Origin: an uncultured Pseudomonadota bacterium
Lineage (GTDB): Bacteria; Myxococcota_A; UBA796; CAJQPC01
DNA: 64,000 nt
Direction: 5' to 3'
NCBI GenBank assembly: GCA_913060515.1
Contig: CAJXRZ010000004.1
Location: 99,206-163,205, forward strand
A model generated the notes under the pieces. It ran no database searches. It saw nothing but the letters and a program-made list of their open reading frames with translations, and had not been told where the DNA came from. Every line of letters begins with the position of its first letter. Position 1 is the first letter of the stretch. Below are positions 18,071 through 26,201 of the stretch, piece by piece. Both the position numbers and the translations under genes were made by a program.

Positions 18071-19564
18071 ATAGGCGCGGGCGAAGATCGCCAAGTGCGT
18101 CGCAGGCTTGCCCGAGTAGAAGCAAACAGCCCCCTCTGGCAGCTCCTGCTCCCCGATGGGGTAGCAGCGGATGGTCGCCTTCGTCTCGGTCTTGATCTGG
18201 TCCTCTGCCGCCTCATCGGCATGCCAGAAGACCTTGTACCAGCCGCCCTTTTCCTTGAGCTGGGTCTTGAACTCAGCGTAGGTGTCGACCTGGTGGGTGC
18301 GGGAGTCGCGCAGCTCGGTGGCCTTGGCCAGCAGCTCAGCTTGCATGTCATCCAGGATGCCGCGAACGGTCTCGGCTGCGCCTTCCAGAGGAATGCCGAA
18401 CTTGTCGCCGCCGGTGCGCTTCTTGGAGAAGGCGGAGCCGCCCTTGACGTCGCGTGGGCCCACTTCCATGCGCAGGCAAACGCCCTTGCGCTCCCACTCC
18501 CAGTACTTGGCGCCAGGCTTGATGCTGTCGCGGTCGTCGACCTTGACGCGGATGCCGGCCGCCTTGAGCTGCTCGTTCATCTTGTCGGCGAATTCAATGA
18601 CCACTTCCTTCTCGTGGTCCTTGCGCCAGATTGGGATGATGACCACTTGCACAGGCGCCATGGTGGGAGGCAGAACCAAGCCCACGTCGTCGCTGTGGGT
18701 CATGATGACCGCGCCGACCAGGCGGGTGCTGACCCCCCAAGAGGTGGCCCAGACCAGCTCGCGCTTGCCTTCCTTGGACTGGAAGGTCACGTCGAAGGCC
18801 TTGGCGAAGTTCTGCCCCAAGAAGTGGCTGGTGCCGGACTGCAAGGCCCAGCCGTTCTGCATCATCGCCTCGATGGTGTAGGTCTCCACCGCGCCAGCGA
18901 AGCGCTCGCCAGCGGACTTGAGTCCAGGCACCACAGGGATGGCCAGGAAGTCGCGGGCAAAGTCCGTGTAGACGTGCAGCATGCGCTCGGCCTCTTCCAC
19001 GGCCTCGTCCTTGTAGGCGTGGGCGGTGTGGCCCTCCTGCCAGAGGAACTCAGTGGTACGCAGGAAGGGGCGGGTCTTGAGCTCCCAACGGACCACGTTG
19101 GCCCACTGGTTGATCAGCAAGGGCAGATCGCGGTGGGAGTCGATCCACTTGCCGTACATGTGCCAGATGATGGTCTCGGACGTAGGCCGAACGATCAGGG
19201 GCTCTTCCAGCTTGGCGTGGGGGTCTACCTCCACGCTCACCTTGCCGTTCTCATCCGTGGTCGAGCGAAGGCGGTGGTGGGTGATGACCGCACATTCCTT
19301 GGCGAAGCCTTCGACGTGCTCGGCCTCCTTGCTCAGGAAGCTCATGGGGATGAACATCGGGAAGTAGGCGTTGACGTGGCCGGTCTCCTTGAAGCGGCGA
19401 TCCAGATCGCACTTCATGGCATCCCAGAGGGCGAAGCCGTGGGGGCGCAAGACCATGCAGCCCTTCACTGGGCTGTAGTCCGCCAGCTTTCCTTCCCGGA
19501 TCACGTCCAGGTACCACTGGCTGTAGTCGTCTTCGCGCAGCTTGATTCCGGAGTCTTTGGCCAT
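18068..19564 (-). CDS. proS: Prolyl-tRNA synthetase, archaeal/eukaryal type
   Basis: Charges tRNA-Pro. At 498 residues, with no editing-domain insertion, it is the shorter archaeal/eukaryal-like ProRS and not the usual ~570-residue bacterial form. Supporting segments are RPTSETIIWHMYGKWI, FLWQEGHTAHA, the AGAVETYTIEAMM region and SGTSHFLGQNFAKAFDV, with a C-terminal extension ending in an aromatic residue as expected for this class. Such ProRS enzymes occur in several bacterial groups. The start is the ATG at 19564. Confidence 0.95.
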   Translation of the reverse strand: MAKDSGIKLREDDYSQWYLDVIREGKLADYSPVKGCMVLRPHGFALWDAMKCDLDRRFKETGHVNAYFPMFIPMSFLSKEAEHVEGFAKECAVITHHRLRSTTDENGKVSVEVDPHAKLEEPLIVRPTSETIIWHMYGKWIDSHRDLPLLINQWANVVRWELKTRPFLRTTEFLWQEGHTAHAYKDEAVEEAERMLHVYTDFARDFLAIPVVPGLKSAGERFAGAVETYTIEAMMQNGWALQSGTSHFLGQNFAKAFDVTFQSKEGKRELVWATSWGVSTRLVGAVIMTHSDDVGLVLPPTMAPVQVVIIPIWRKDHEKEVVIEFADKMNEQLKAAGIRVKVDDRDSIKPGAKYWEWERKGVCLRMEVGPRDVKGGSAFSKKRTGGDKFGIPLEGAAETVRGILDDMQAELLAKATELRDSRTHQVDTYAEFKTQLKEKGGWYKVFWHADEAAEDQIKTETKATIRCYPIGEQELPEGAVCFYSGKPATHLAIFARAY

Positions 19565-19701
19565 GGTGTCCTCGCGAGCGGGTGACTTGAGGGGCCGCGT
19601 CTAACCGGCCTGTGAATTTCGGGAGAGGGGACTTTGCGCAATCGACGCAGGATCCGTCCTCACCCCCTCGTTAGCTGCGGCCCAACACGAGGAGACATCT
19701 C

Positions 19702-21684
19702 TTGTCCACCAACGCATCGCCCATCCAGCAGCTCGCCGTGAACACCATCAAGGGCTTGGCCATGGACGCGGTCCAAAAGGCCAACTCCGGGCACCCCGGA
19801 ATGCCCATGGGCATGGCCGATGTCTCTACTGTTCTCTTCTCCCAGTTCATGAAGTACGACCCGAACGACCCCACCTGGCCGGACCGGGACCGTTTCGTGC
19901 TCAGCGCTGGTCATGGCTCGATGCTGCTCTACGCGCTGCTGCATCTGACCGGCGTGAAGGACCCCGACGAGGGGACCGCTGCTGTGACCTTGGACGACAT
20001 CAAGGACTTCCGTCAGTGGGGCTCCAACACACCGGGCCATCCCGAGTACGGACACACCTGGGGTGTGGAGACCACCACCGGTCCCTTGGGACAGGGCATC
20101 TCCATGGCTGTGGGCATGGCCCTGGCCGAGGTCGTGATGGCCAACAAGTTTGGTGCTGATCTCTGTGACCACCACACCTTCTGCATCGCTGGCGACGGCG
20201 ACCTGATGGAAGGTGTGACCCACGAGGCCGTCTCCCTGGCCGGCACGCTGAAGCTGGGCAAGCTGGTCGTGCTCTACGACGACAACAACATCACCATCGA
20301 TGGGGCCACCCACCTCTCCTTCACCGACGACACCCCAGCGCGCTTCCGGGCCATGGGTTGGCACGTCGTGCCCGATGTGGATGGCCACGACCACGCCGCC
20401 ATCGCGGCTGCCATCGAAGAGGCCAAGGCCTCGGACTTGCCCAGCATCATCTGCTGCAAGACCGTGATCGGACAGGGCTCCCCCAACAAGCAGGGCAAGA
20501 GCGCCAGCCACGGTGCGCCCCTGGGCACCGAGGAGATCCGCATCACCAAGGAAGGCCTGGGCATGGACCCGGACAAGAGCTTCGTGGTGCCCGAGGAGGT
20601 CGTGACCTTCTTCCGCGCGCAGGACGCCGAGCGCGCCGCTGCCCACGGTGCTTGGGCCGAGCGCTTGCGCAACAGCCCCCAGGGCCAAGAGTGGTTGAGC
20701 TGGCACATGCCACCAACCCTGGCCGATGTGCAGTGGCCCACCTTCGAGGCCGGCAAGGGTTTGGCGACCCGCAAGTCCTCTCACGCCGTGCTCAACGCCA
20801 TCGCCGCTGCCATGCCCAACGTCATCGGCGGCAGCGCCGACCTGGCGGGCTCCAACGGCACCATGCTCAAGGGCGAGGGCGCTTTCTCCGCAGAGAACCG
20901 CGATGGCCGCAACCTCTACTTCGGTGTGCGTGAGCACGGCATGGCCGCCATCTGCAACGGCATGGCCCTGCACGGTGGTCTGCGTCCCTACTGCGCGACC
21001 TTCTTGGTCTTCCACGACTACCACCGGCCCAGCGTGCGCCTGAGCGGCCTGATGAACCAGCCCGTGCTCTACATCTACACCCATGACAGCATCTACTTGG
21101 GTGAAGACGGTCCCACGCACCAGCCTGTCGAGCAGCTCATGGCCATGCGCTTGATCCCAAACAACCGGGTCATCCGCCCAGCCGACGCCAACGAGACCGT
21201 GGAGGCTTGGAAGGCAGCCATGGATCACTTGGACGGCCCCACCTGCTTGGTCTTCACCCGTCAGGGCCTGCCCACCTTGGACCAGGATGTCTATGGAAGC
21301 GCTGAGGGCCTGCATCAAGGCGCCTACGTGCTCGCAGAGGCCGATGGCGAGCACCACTTCACCTTGATTGCCACCGGCAGCGAGGTCGAGCTGGCCTTGC
21401 GCGCCCGTGAGAGCCTGCAAGGCGATGGCTTTGGTACCCGCGTGGTCTCCATGCCCTGCATGGAGCTCTTCGAAGAGCAGGACGAGCTGACCCAGTACAG
21501 CGTGCTCGGCGATGCACCCCGCATCGCGATTGAGGCCGGCCGCACCCTGGGCTGGGAGCGCTACGCCGAGGCCGTCGTGGGCCACGACGACTTTGGTGCC
21601 TCCGCTCCCGCAGAAGTGCTGATGCAGGAGCTGGACTTCACGGTCGAGCGCATTCGGGCGGCGGCGGCGTTGTTGATGGAGTGA
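19702..21684 (+). CDS. tkt: Transketolase
   Basis: A thiamine-diphosphate enzyme of the non-oxidative pentose phosphate pathway, 660 residues as expected. The TPP-binding motif is GDGDLMEGVTHEA...DDNNITIDG. The N-terminal KANSGHPGMPMG segment and the central FGVREHGMAAICNGMALHGG and LVFTRQGLP segments are typical. It uses a TTG start at 19702 with a GAGGAG site 8 bases upstream; no in-frame ATG lies near. The 137-base gap to the divergent proS must hold promoters for both. Confidence 0.96.
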   Translation: MSTNASPIQQLAVNTIKGLAMDAVQKANSGHPGMPMGMADVSTVLFSQFMKYDPNDPTWPDRDRFVLSAGHGSMLLYALLHLTGVKDPDEGTAAVTLDDIKDFRQWGSNTPGHPEYGHTWGVETTTGPLGQGISMAVGMALAEVVMANKFGADLCDHHTFCIAGDGDLMEGVTHEAVSLAGTLKLGKLVVLYDDNNITIDGATHLSFTDDTPARFRAMGWHVVPDVDGHDHAAIAAAIEEAKASDLPSIICCKTVIGQGSPNKQGKSASHGAPLGTEEIRITKEGLGMDPDKSFVVPEEVVTFFRAQDAERAAAHGAWAERLRNSPQGQEWLSWHMPPTLADVQWPTFEAGKGLATRKSSHAVLNAIAAAMPNVIGGSADLAGSNGTMLKGEGAFSAENRDGRNLYFGVREHGMAAICNGMALHGGLRPYCATFLVFHDYHRPSVRLSGLMNQPVLYIYTHDSIYLGEDGPTHQPVEQLMAMRLIPNNRVIRPADANETVEAWKAAMDHLDGPTCLVFTRQGLPTLDQDVYGSAEGLHQGAYVLAEADGEHHFTLIATGSEVELALRARESLQGDGFGTRVVSMPCMELFEEQDELTQYSVLGDAPRIAIEAGRTLGWERYAEAVVGHDDFGASAPAEVLMQELDFTVERIRAAAALLME

Positions 21685-21729
21685 GCGAAGCGCGGACGCA
21701 TTCCTGAGGGCCACCCGGCCTATTGGGCT

Positions 21730-22080
21730 GTGCCCTCACACCTCCCCTCAAAGATCTGTATCCAGTGTGGGCGCCCCTTCCTTTGGCGAAAGAAGTGGGC
21801 GCTCAGCTGGGAGCAGGTGAAGTACTGCAGCGCAGGTTGTCGCAAGAAGGGGCCCCAAGATCCTGCCCGGATCCAAGCCCTCCTGATGCTCTTGCGTGGC
21901 TCCCCAAAGGGCGTCCTTCGCTTGGACTCCGCCACCGAGGCCACGCTGTCTTGTGAGCGAGAGGTCTTGCGCGCCTGCGCGCGCCACTTGGTCGAGGATG
22001 GGCAGGCGAAGCTGTATTCAAAGGGGCGGCAGGTGGCGGCCTCTGGGGCGAGGGGGAACTTGGAGTTGCGACGCCGTTGA
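21730..22080 (+). CDS. DUF2256 zinc-ribbon joined to DUF3253-like domain
   Basis: A 116-residue protein starting with GTG at 21730. The first 40 residues match the DUF2256 pattern: CIQCGRPFLWRKKW followed by VKYCSAGCRKK, giving four cysteines for a small zinc site. The remainder (RIQALLMLLRGSPKGVLRLDSAT...VLRACARHLVEDGQAKLYSKGRQV) resembles the DUF3253 winged-helix-like domain. Both families are uncharacterised. It follows transketolase by 45 bases. Confidence 0.72.
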   Translation: MPSHLPSKICIQCGRPFLWRKKWALSWEQVKYCSAGCRKKGPQDPARIQALLMLLRGSPKGVLRLDSATEATLSCEREVLRACARHLVEDGQAKLYSKGRQVAASGARGNLELRRR

Positions 22081-22109
22081 CGGCGCTCACTCGACTGCAG
22101 GACACAAGC

Positions 22110-23933
22110 TCACTCGCAGGGCCAGGGGCCCAGTGAGATCGCGTTGTTGTCCTCGTCACACTCGGCGAAGTCGCCGCCGGGGTCTACCTCGACCCACAGC
22201 TCGGAATCGCCCCATTCCGCTCGGGTGAACTGCTCTACAGCGAGCCATGTCGCGTCACCGGTGGCCACGTCGATGGACTGCTCGCGGAGCTCAGCTGGCG
22301 CGCCGTTGCGGGTGACCATGAAGCTGACGCGGAGCTTGCTGGCGTCTACCGTGCCGTAGTTCTCGATGGGAACGAGCACGCTCACCAGGTCGTCCGGGCA
22401 GGCGGAGAGGCAGAACTCGGGCGCAGCTGGGGCCAGGTCCGGCAGCCAGTGGCCCGGACCGAGCTCGGTACCCCCGGCGCGGAAGCTGTTCCAGCTCGCC
22501 CAGTTGGGGCGCTGCGTGGTGGGGATGCTGCCATCGTTGTTCACGTTGGTGATGTGGTAGGCGAACTGATTCCAGATGGGCCGCGCCGGGGCCCAGGAGC
22601 TGTTGGCATCGCCGATGACCGTGATCCCGGTCCAGCCCGCCTTGGAGTAGTTGTTGCTGGCCACGATGATCTCGGTGGAGCCATCGTTGTCTACGTCAGC
22701 GATGAGGGGGTACTCAAAGAGGGTACCGCTGGCGTGTCCCTCCTGCTCCATGAGCACATCACCTGTGGCGCCGTCGAAGACCCAGAGGGTGTACTCGTCG
22801 GCGTAGACCACCTCGCTGGCGCCGTCCCCCTCAAAGTCAAACACGCTGCTTCCGGTGATGGAGCTGCTGTAGTCGGAGACTGGGTTGGACCAGAGCACCG
22901 CGCCGTCGGTGTCGAAGAGTGAGTAGAAGGCCTTGCCGGCCACGCCGACCTCGGGGGCGCCATCACCGTCAAAGTCCGCCACGGTAGGTGCGCCGCCGCT
23001 TCCACCGCCGGGCAGCGCCGTCTCCCAAACCAGGGAGCCGTCGTTGGCGATGAGGCGCACAGAGCCGCCGGAGGTGCTGACGACGTCAGGCAGACCATCG
23101 GCGTCGAAGTCGCCTACTGCGGGAATGCCGTCCACCAAGGCGGAGGCCCAGATCTCGGTGCCGTCCATCTCATACACAGCGTTGCCAGCCACAACTTCCA
23201 GGACACCGTCGCCGTCCATGTCCACAGCGAAGCTCATGTAGCGGCCGCCAACACCGCTGGCGCCTAGGCCGAGCAGCGCGCCGGTGTGGTCAAAGATCTG
23301 GCGGCCGAAGATCACCTCGGCGAGGCCGTCCCCGTCCATGTCAGCGATGGATGGGGCGCCATAGGCATAGAGCTCGGTGCCGGCAGCCCACTTCAGCCGC
23401 GGCACGCCCGCGACCAGCTCCAGGCAGACCACGGCGGAGGTGGTGCCTGCCACGCAGATCTCGGGCACGCCATCGCCATCCAGATCGCCGATGGCCGGGC
23501 TGCTGCTGCTGTAGATGCCTTGGCCGTCCACTTGGTCCACGGCCCAGAGGTATTCGCCGCCGTCCCCGCTGATTGCGTTGAGCACGCCACCGGCGCCATA
23601 GGCGCTGCCAGAGAAGGTGGTGTAGACGATGTCGGGCACGTCGTCTTCGTTGATGCTTCCGTCGCCGTTGTCATCGCTGAGGTTGGCGATGGCGGGGGTG
23701 GACATGATCTGGGTGAAGGCCGGGAACGCGGGGTTCTCGGGTTGCTGCCACTCCAGGACCGGATCAAAGGTGCCGACGACGGCATCCCCCACACATTCGT
23801 CGTGGGGGTCCACCGCGTAGGGGGTGCCCTCAAGCTCTGGGCAGGCCTCGCCAGCGGAGGCATCAGCGCTGGGAGTCAGCTCGTAGTCGTTGCACGCGAG
23901 CAGAAAGAGCAGCGTCGTATGAATGGCGGGCAA
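22110..23933 (-). CDS. FG-GAP/VCBS repeat lipoprotein with C-terminal CARDB-like domain
   Basis: A 607-residue surface protein. The TTG start at 23933 has GGAG 5 bases upstream, and no closer ATG exists. The signal peptide is short and uncharged except His (MPAIHTTLLFLLAC). Residues of about 80-450 hold FG-GAP repeats, each with a Ca-loop (IGDLDGDGVPEICVAG, IADMDGDGLAEVIFG, VADFDGDGAPEVGVAG), forming an integrin-like propeller. The end (about 500-600) looks like a CARDB adhesion domain (VPIENYGTVDASKLRVSF...FAECDEDNN). It is likely an adhesion or surface structural protein. Confidence 0.85.
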   Translation of the reverse strand: MPAIHTTLLFLLACNDYELTPSADASAGEACPELEGTPYAVDPHDECVGDAVVGTFDPVLEWQQPENPAFPAFTQIMSTPAIANLSDDNGDGSINEDDVPDIVYTTFSGSAYGAGGVLNAISGDGGEYLWAVDQVDGQGIYSSSSPAIGDLDGDGVPEICVAGTTSAVVCLELVAGVPRLKWAAGTELYAYGAPSIADMDGDGLAEVIFGRQIFDHTGALLGLGASGVGGRYMSFAVDMDGDGVLEVVAGNAVYEMDGTEIWASALVDGIPAVGDFDADGLPDVVSTSGGSVRLIANDGSLVWETALPGGGSGGAPTVADFDGDGAPEVGVAGKAFYSLFDTDGAVLWSNPVSDYSSSITGSSVFDFEGDGASEVVYADEYTLWVFDGATGDVLMEQEGHASGTLFEYPLIADVDNDGSTEIIVASNNYSKAGWTGITVIGDANSSWAPARPIWNQFAYHITNVNNDGSIPTTQRPNWASWNSFRAGGTELGPGHWLPDLAPAAPEFCLSACPDDLVSVLVPIENYGTVDASKLRVSFMVTRNGAPAELREQSIDVATGDATWLAVEQFTRAEWGDSELWVEVDPGGDFAECDEDNNAISLGPWPCE

Positions 23934-24111
23934 GAGGACTCCGGATGTGTCTCCGGGTCATGGTCGCTTCTTCCTGTGATTCGCGCAAGCGGGGAGGGCA
24001 GTGCGGCGTGTGCTGCCGCGTTTCACGACTGCTGCGGCGTTGTGGATGGAAAGTACAAATGCGCGGGGGGGAGTTTGCACTCGGGCTGCAGGCTAAGAGC
24101 AGCAAGATCAT
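23863..24111 (-). CDS. Doubtful small lipoprotein-like frame
   Basis: An ATG at 24111 overlaps the stop of the preceding gene by 4 bases (ATGA) and begins MILLLLACSPSANSPP, like the lipoproteins nearby. The rest (82 residues in all) is basic and low in hydrophobic pattern and runs 71 bases into the FG-GAP gene in another frame. A run of seven G at about 24064-24070 could mark a frameshift. It may be a decayed gene or chance; the same stretch must hold the leader of the FG-GAP gene. Confidence 0.2.
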   Translation of the reverse strand: MILLLLACSPSANSPPRICTFHPQRRSSRETRQHTPHCPPRLRESQEEATMTRRHIRSPLARHSYDAALSARVQRLRADSQR

Positions 24112-24572
24112 TCGGTCCGCTCCAGAGCGGCCTGGTCTCGAGTCAGCTTGTCGTCAACGACCTGACTCCAGTGAGCCCCACGCGCCTGGGCCGCTTGCCT
24201 CTCCGCCTCGTAGGGGCTGGGGGCACCGTGTAGCGTCTGCAGGTAATCGACGTACGCGAAGGATTCCGCGTCCATGTATGTCCCGCACAGTGCCCGGGGG
24301 ACCCAACTTTCAGGCACCTGAAAATCCCTGTCTCCGTGGCCGTATACACCGGGGGCCCAGCGCTCCCAAACGCCGACGACATGCTGGATCTCCTTGTCTT
24401 GGTTCACCTTTGCCTCGACGCAGATTGGCCCCTTGGGGAGAAGGTCTTTCGGCTTGAAGAGCTGGTAGGGGTAGAGGGGAGCGTTCGAGCCCTCGATGGC
24501 CACCAGTTCCGGGTGGACGTAGGCCCAGGCGTGAGTGGGCTCTGGCTGACAAGCCAGGAGTAGGAGCATCAC
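24108..24572 (-). CDS. Putative lipoprotein of unknown function
   Basis: A 154-residue predicted lipoprotein. Start choices are GTG 24572 (overlapping the upstream stop as GTGA) or ATG 24569 (TGATG); either leaves only about 6-7 residues before the lipidated Cys (MMLLLLAC). The body contains ICVEAKVNQDKEIQHVVGVWERW and an ALCGTYMD segment and ends in a charged helix. No family was recognised. It is coupled to the 327-residue unknown gene upstream. Confidence 0.65.
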   Translation of the reverse strand: MMLLLLACQPEPTHAWAYVHPELVAIEGSNAPLYPYQLFKPKDLLPKGPICVEAKVNQDKEIQHVVGVWERWAPGVYGHGDRDFQVPESWVPRALCGTYMDAESFAYVDYLQTLHGAPSPYEAERQAAQARGAHWSQVVDDKLTRDQAALERTE

Positions 24573-25552
24573 TTGCTCACCATGAAGGCGGAGAGCGCCA
24601 ATTCACTCTCCCGTGTGGATGCAGAGAGGATTCGGTCCGCGGCTTCGGCTCCATCCAGCCCATGGGTCTCATAGAGGACCTCCCAGCCTTGACTCCGCCA
24701 GTCAGCAATGGTCATGCCTGGAAATGCGCTCATGAGCTGCCCCTGCAGGACTGGACTGTCCATCACCCAAGCCTGCCAGGGCATTGTATCTCCGCTACTT
24801 TCCAGTTCTCCGACTTTCACGCTCCGAATGGCGCTCAGGTCCACAACCAGAACAGGGCTTTCCGAGGTCTCGGAGCCCAACATTTCGAGCGCCCAAGCCG
24901 CTACTTGGCTGGGCGGGACCGAGCTGGCTGCCCTCCAGTCTGTCACGAGCATTCCCAGCAGACGGCTAAGTTCAACATCTTGCTCCGGGCCTAATTCCAC
25001 ACGCTGAAAGCCCTCTAGTTGTGTGGCTGATTGGCGCGCTTCGCTGCATGAAACGTCAAGCTCGGAGCCCAACAGGTCCAGCCCTTGTAGCTTGCTCAAG
25101 CCAGCACTTGCATCGCGTGCGCCCGCCAAGGCCTTGTCCAGAGCTTGACCCGCATAGATGGCCGTCTTTGCGGCGTCTACTGCAACTCCAGGAACGCCAG
25201 CTGCCTTTACGGCAGTTGAGGCGCCCTGAATGAGGCTGCTCCAGGACTTGGAGTTGTTGAGATGGATGCTGAGGTCAGGGCCAGCTTGCGCCGCTTCCTG
25301 TGTCCAAGCACCTGGCTCAAGTAGGACACGGGTCGCTGTGGATAGGCCCTTGCTGAAGACCTGTTGGGCGTCGGCGATTCCGTCCCGCAGCATCGACACC
25401 AACTCCTGATGGTCGGTCCCCGGCGCGCTGACACCCTCAAACATGTTGTCTTGTGCCTGTGCGTTCGAGCCAAGAACCTTCTCGTTCAGGCTGCTCTCCG
25501 TCGGCGCTGTCTTCTCCGTGCTGCTCTTTTCGACCTTCGACTTGCTGGCCAT
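24569..25552 (-). CDS. Unknown protein with Lys/Ser-rich N-terminus
   Basis: A 327-residue protein of no recognised family. ATG 25552 has GGAGAG just upstream and was preferred over a TTG four codons earlier. The first 40 residues are polar and rich in Lys, Ser, Thr and Glu, without a signal peptide. The middle (about 90-160) is alanine- and glycine-rich with helical character (AAGVPGVAVDAAKTAIYAGQ). The C-terminal half includes PVLVVDLSAIRSVKVGELES and SAFPGMTIADWRSQGWEVLY. It is followed directly by a lipoprotein gene (coupled), so they may work together. Confidence 0.65.
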   Translation of the reverse strand: MASKSKVEKSSTEKTAPTESSLNEKVLGSNAQAQDNMFEGVSAPGTDHQELVSMLRDGIADAQQVFSKGLSTATRVLLEPGAWTQEAAQAGPDLSIHLNNSKSWSSLIQGASTAVKAAGVPGVAVDAAKTAIYAGQALDKALAGARDASAGLSKLQGLDLLGSELDVSCSEARQSATQLEGFQRVELGPEQDVELSRLLGMLVTDWRAASSVPPSQVAAWALEMLGSETSESPVLVVDLSAIRSVKVGELESSGDTMPWQAWVMDSPVLQGQLMSAFPGMTIADWRSQGWEVLYETHGLDGAEAADRILSASTRESELALSAFMVSK

Positions 25553-25697
25553 GACCCTCTCCAATTGAAGGTCGAGCTTCCCAAGCTGCTCGGCAGCAGT
25601 TCAAACACTCTGGACTGAAATGTCCAAAACCTCAGCTTAGAGCGGCGATGTGCTGTGAGGCGGTCACTTGCGCGAAGCACAACCCAAACCCCCAGGG

Positions 25698-26201
25698 TCA
25701 CTCATAGTACGCCAACTCCCACCTCTTCCCATCCACCTCAAACACCACCAAGCCCAGCCCCACAGCAAAGACCTGCTCTCCCTCCAGCGGGCTGCCACTC
25801 GTCTCCAGCGTCGCCGCTACGGGAAAGGTGCCGTACCAAGCGGTGGCCTCGCCGATGTCCAGGATCTCACTGGCCTCGTTCTCGGAGACCCAGCCCTTCT
25901 CGGGTCGGGTAGGGAGCAAAGTTTGCTCGTTCAAAACCAACCCCGCGTCGCTCTCAATGCTCCAGACCGCCCACTCAGAGGCATCGGCCCAGCGAGGTCC
26001 GACTTTCAGGGTCCACTGCTCGGCCTCGGCCAGCAACCAGAGGGTGGGACCGTCGGGTTCATCTGCGGGAATGAAGGTGGAGAACTGGCCTTCCACGGGC
26101 AAGTAGTCCGTGGCCCACTCACCGCTACCTTCGATGGGATCCGGCTCCCCACAAGCTAGGAGAGGGGAGAGCGCCCAAATGAGCGCTACCACTGCACCCA
26201 C
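25698..26201 (-). CDS. Putative lipoprotein
   Basis: A 167-residue predicted lipoprotein starting with GTG at 26201, 16 bases inside the end of the PD40-propeller gene. The signal ends SPLLACGEPDP and again lacks a positive charge. The rest is a single beta-rich domain with many Trp (TLWLLAEAEQWTLKVGPRW, GTFPVAATLETSGSPLEGE). No family was recognised. The overlap suggests it shares a transcript with the propeller protein. Confidence 0.65.
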   Translation of the reverse strand: MGAVVALIWALSPLLACGEPDPIEGSGEWATDYLPVEGQFSTFIPADEPDGPTLWLLAEAEQWTLKVGPRWADASEWAVWSIESDAGLVLNEQTLLPTRPEKGWVSENEASEILDIGEATAWYGTFPVAATLETSGSPLEGEQVFAVGLGLVVFEVDGKRWELAYYE

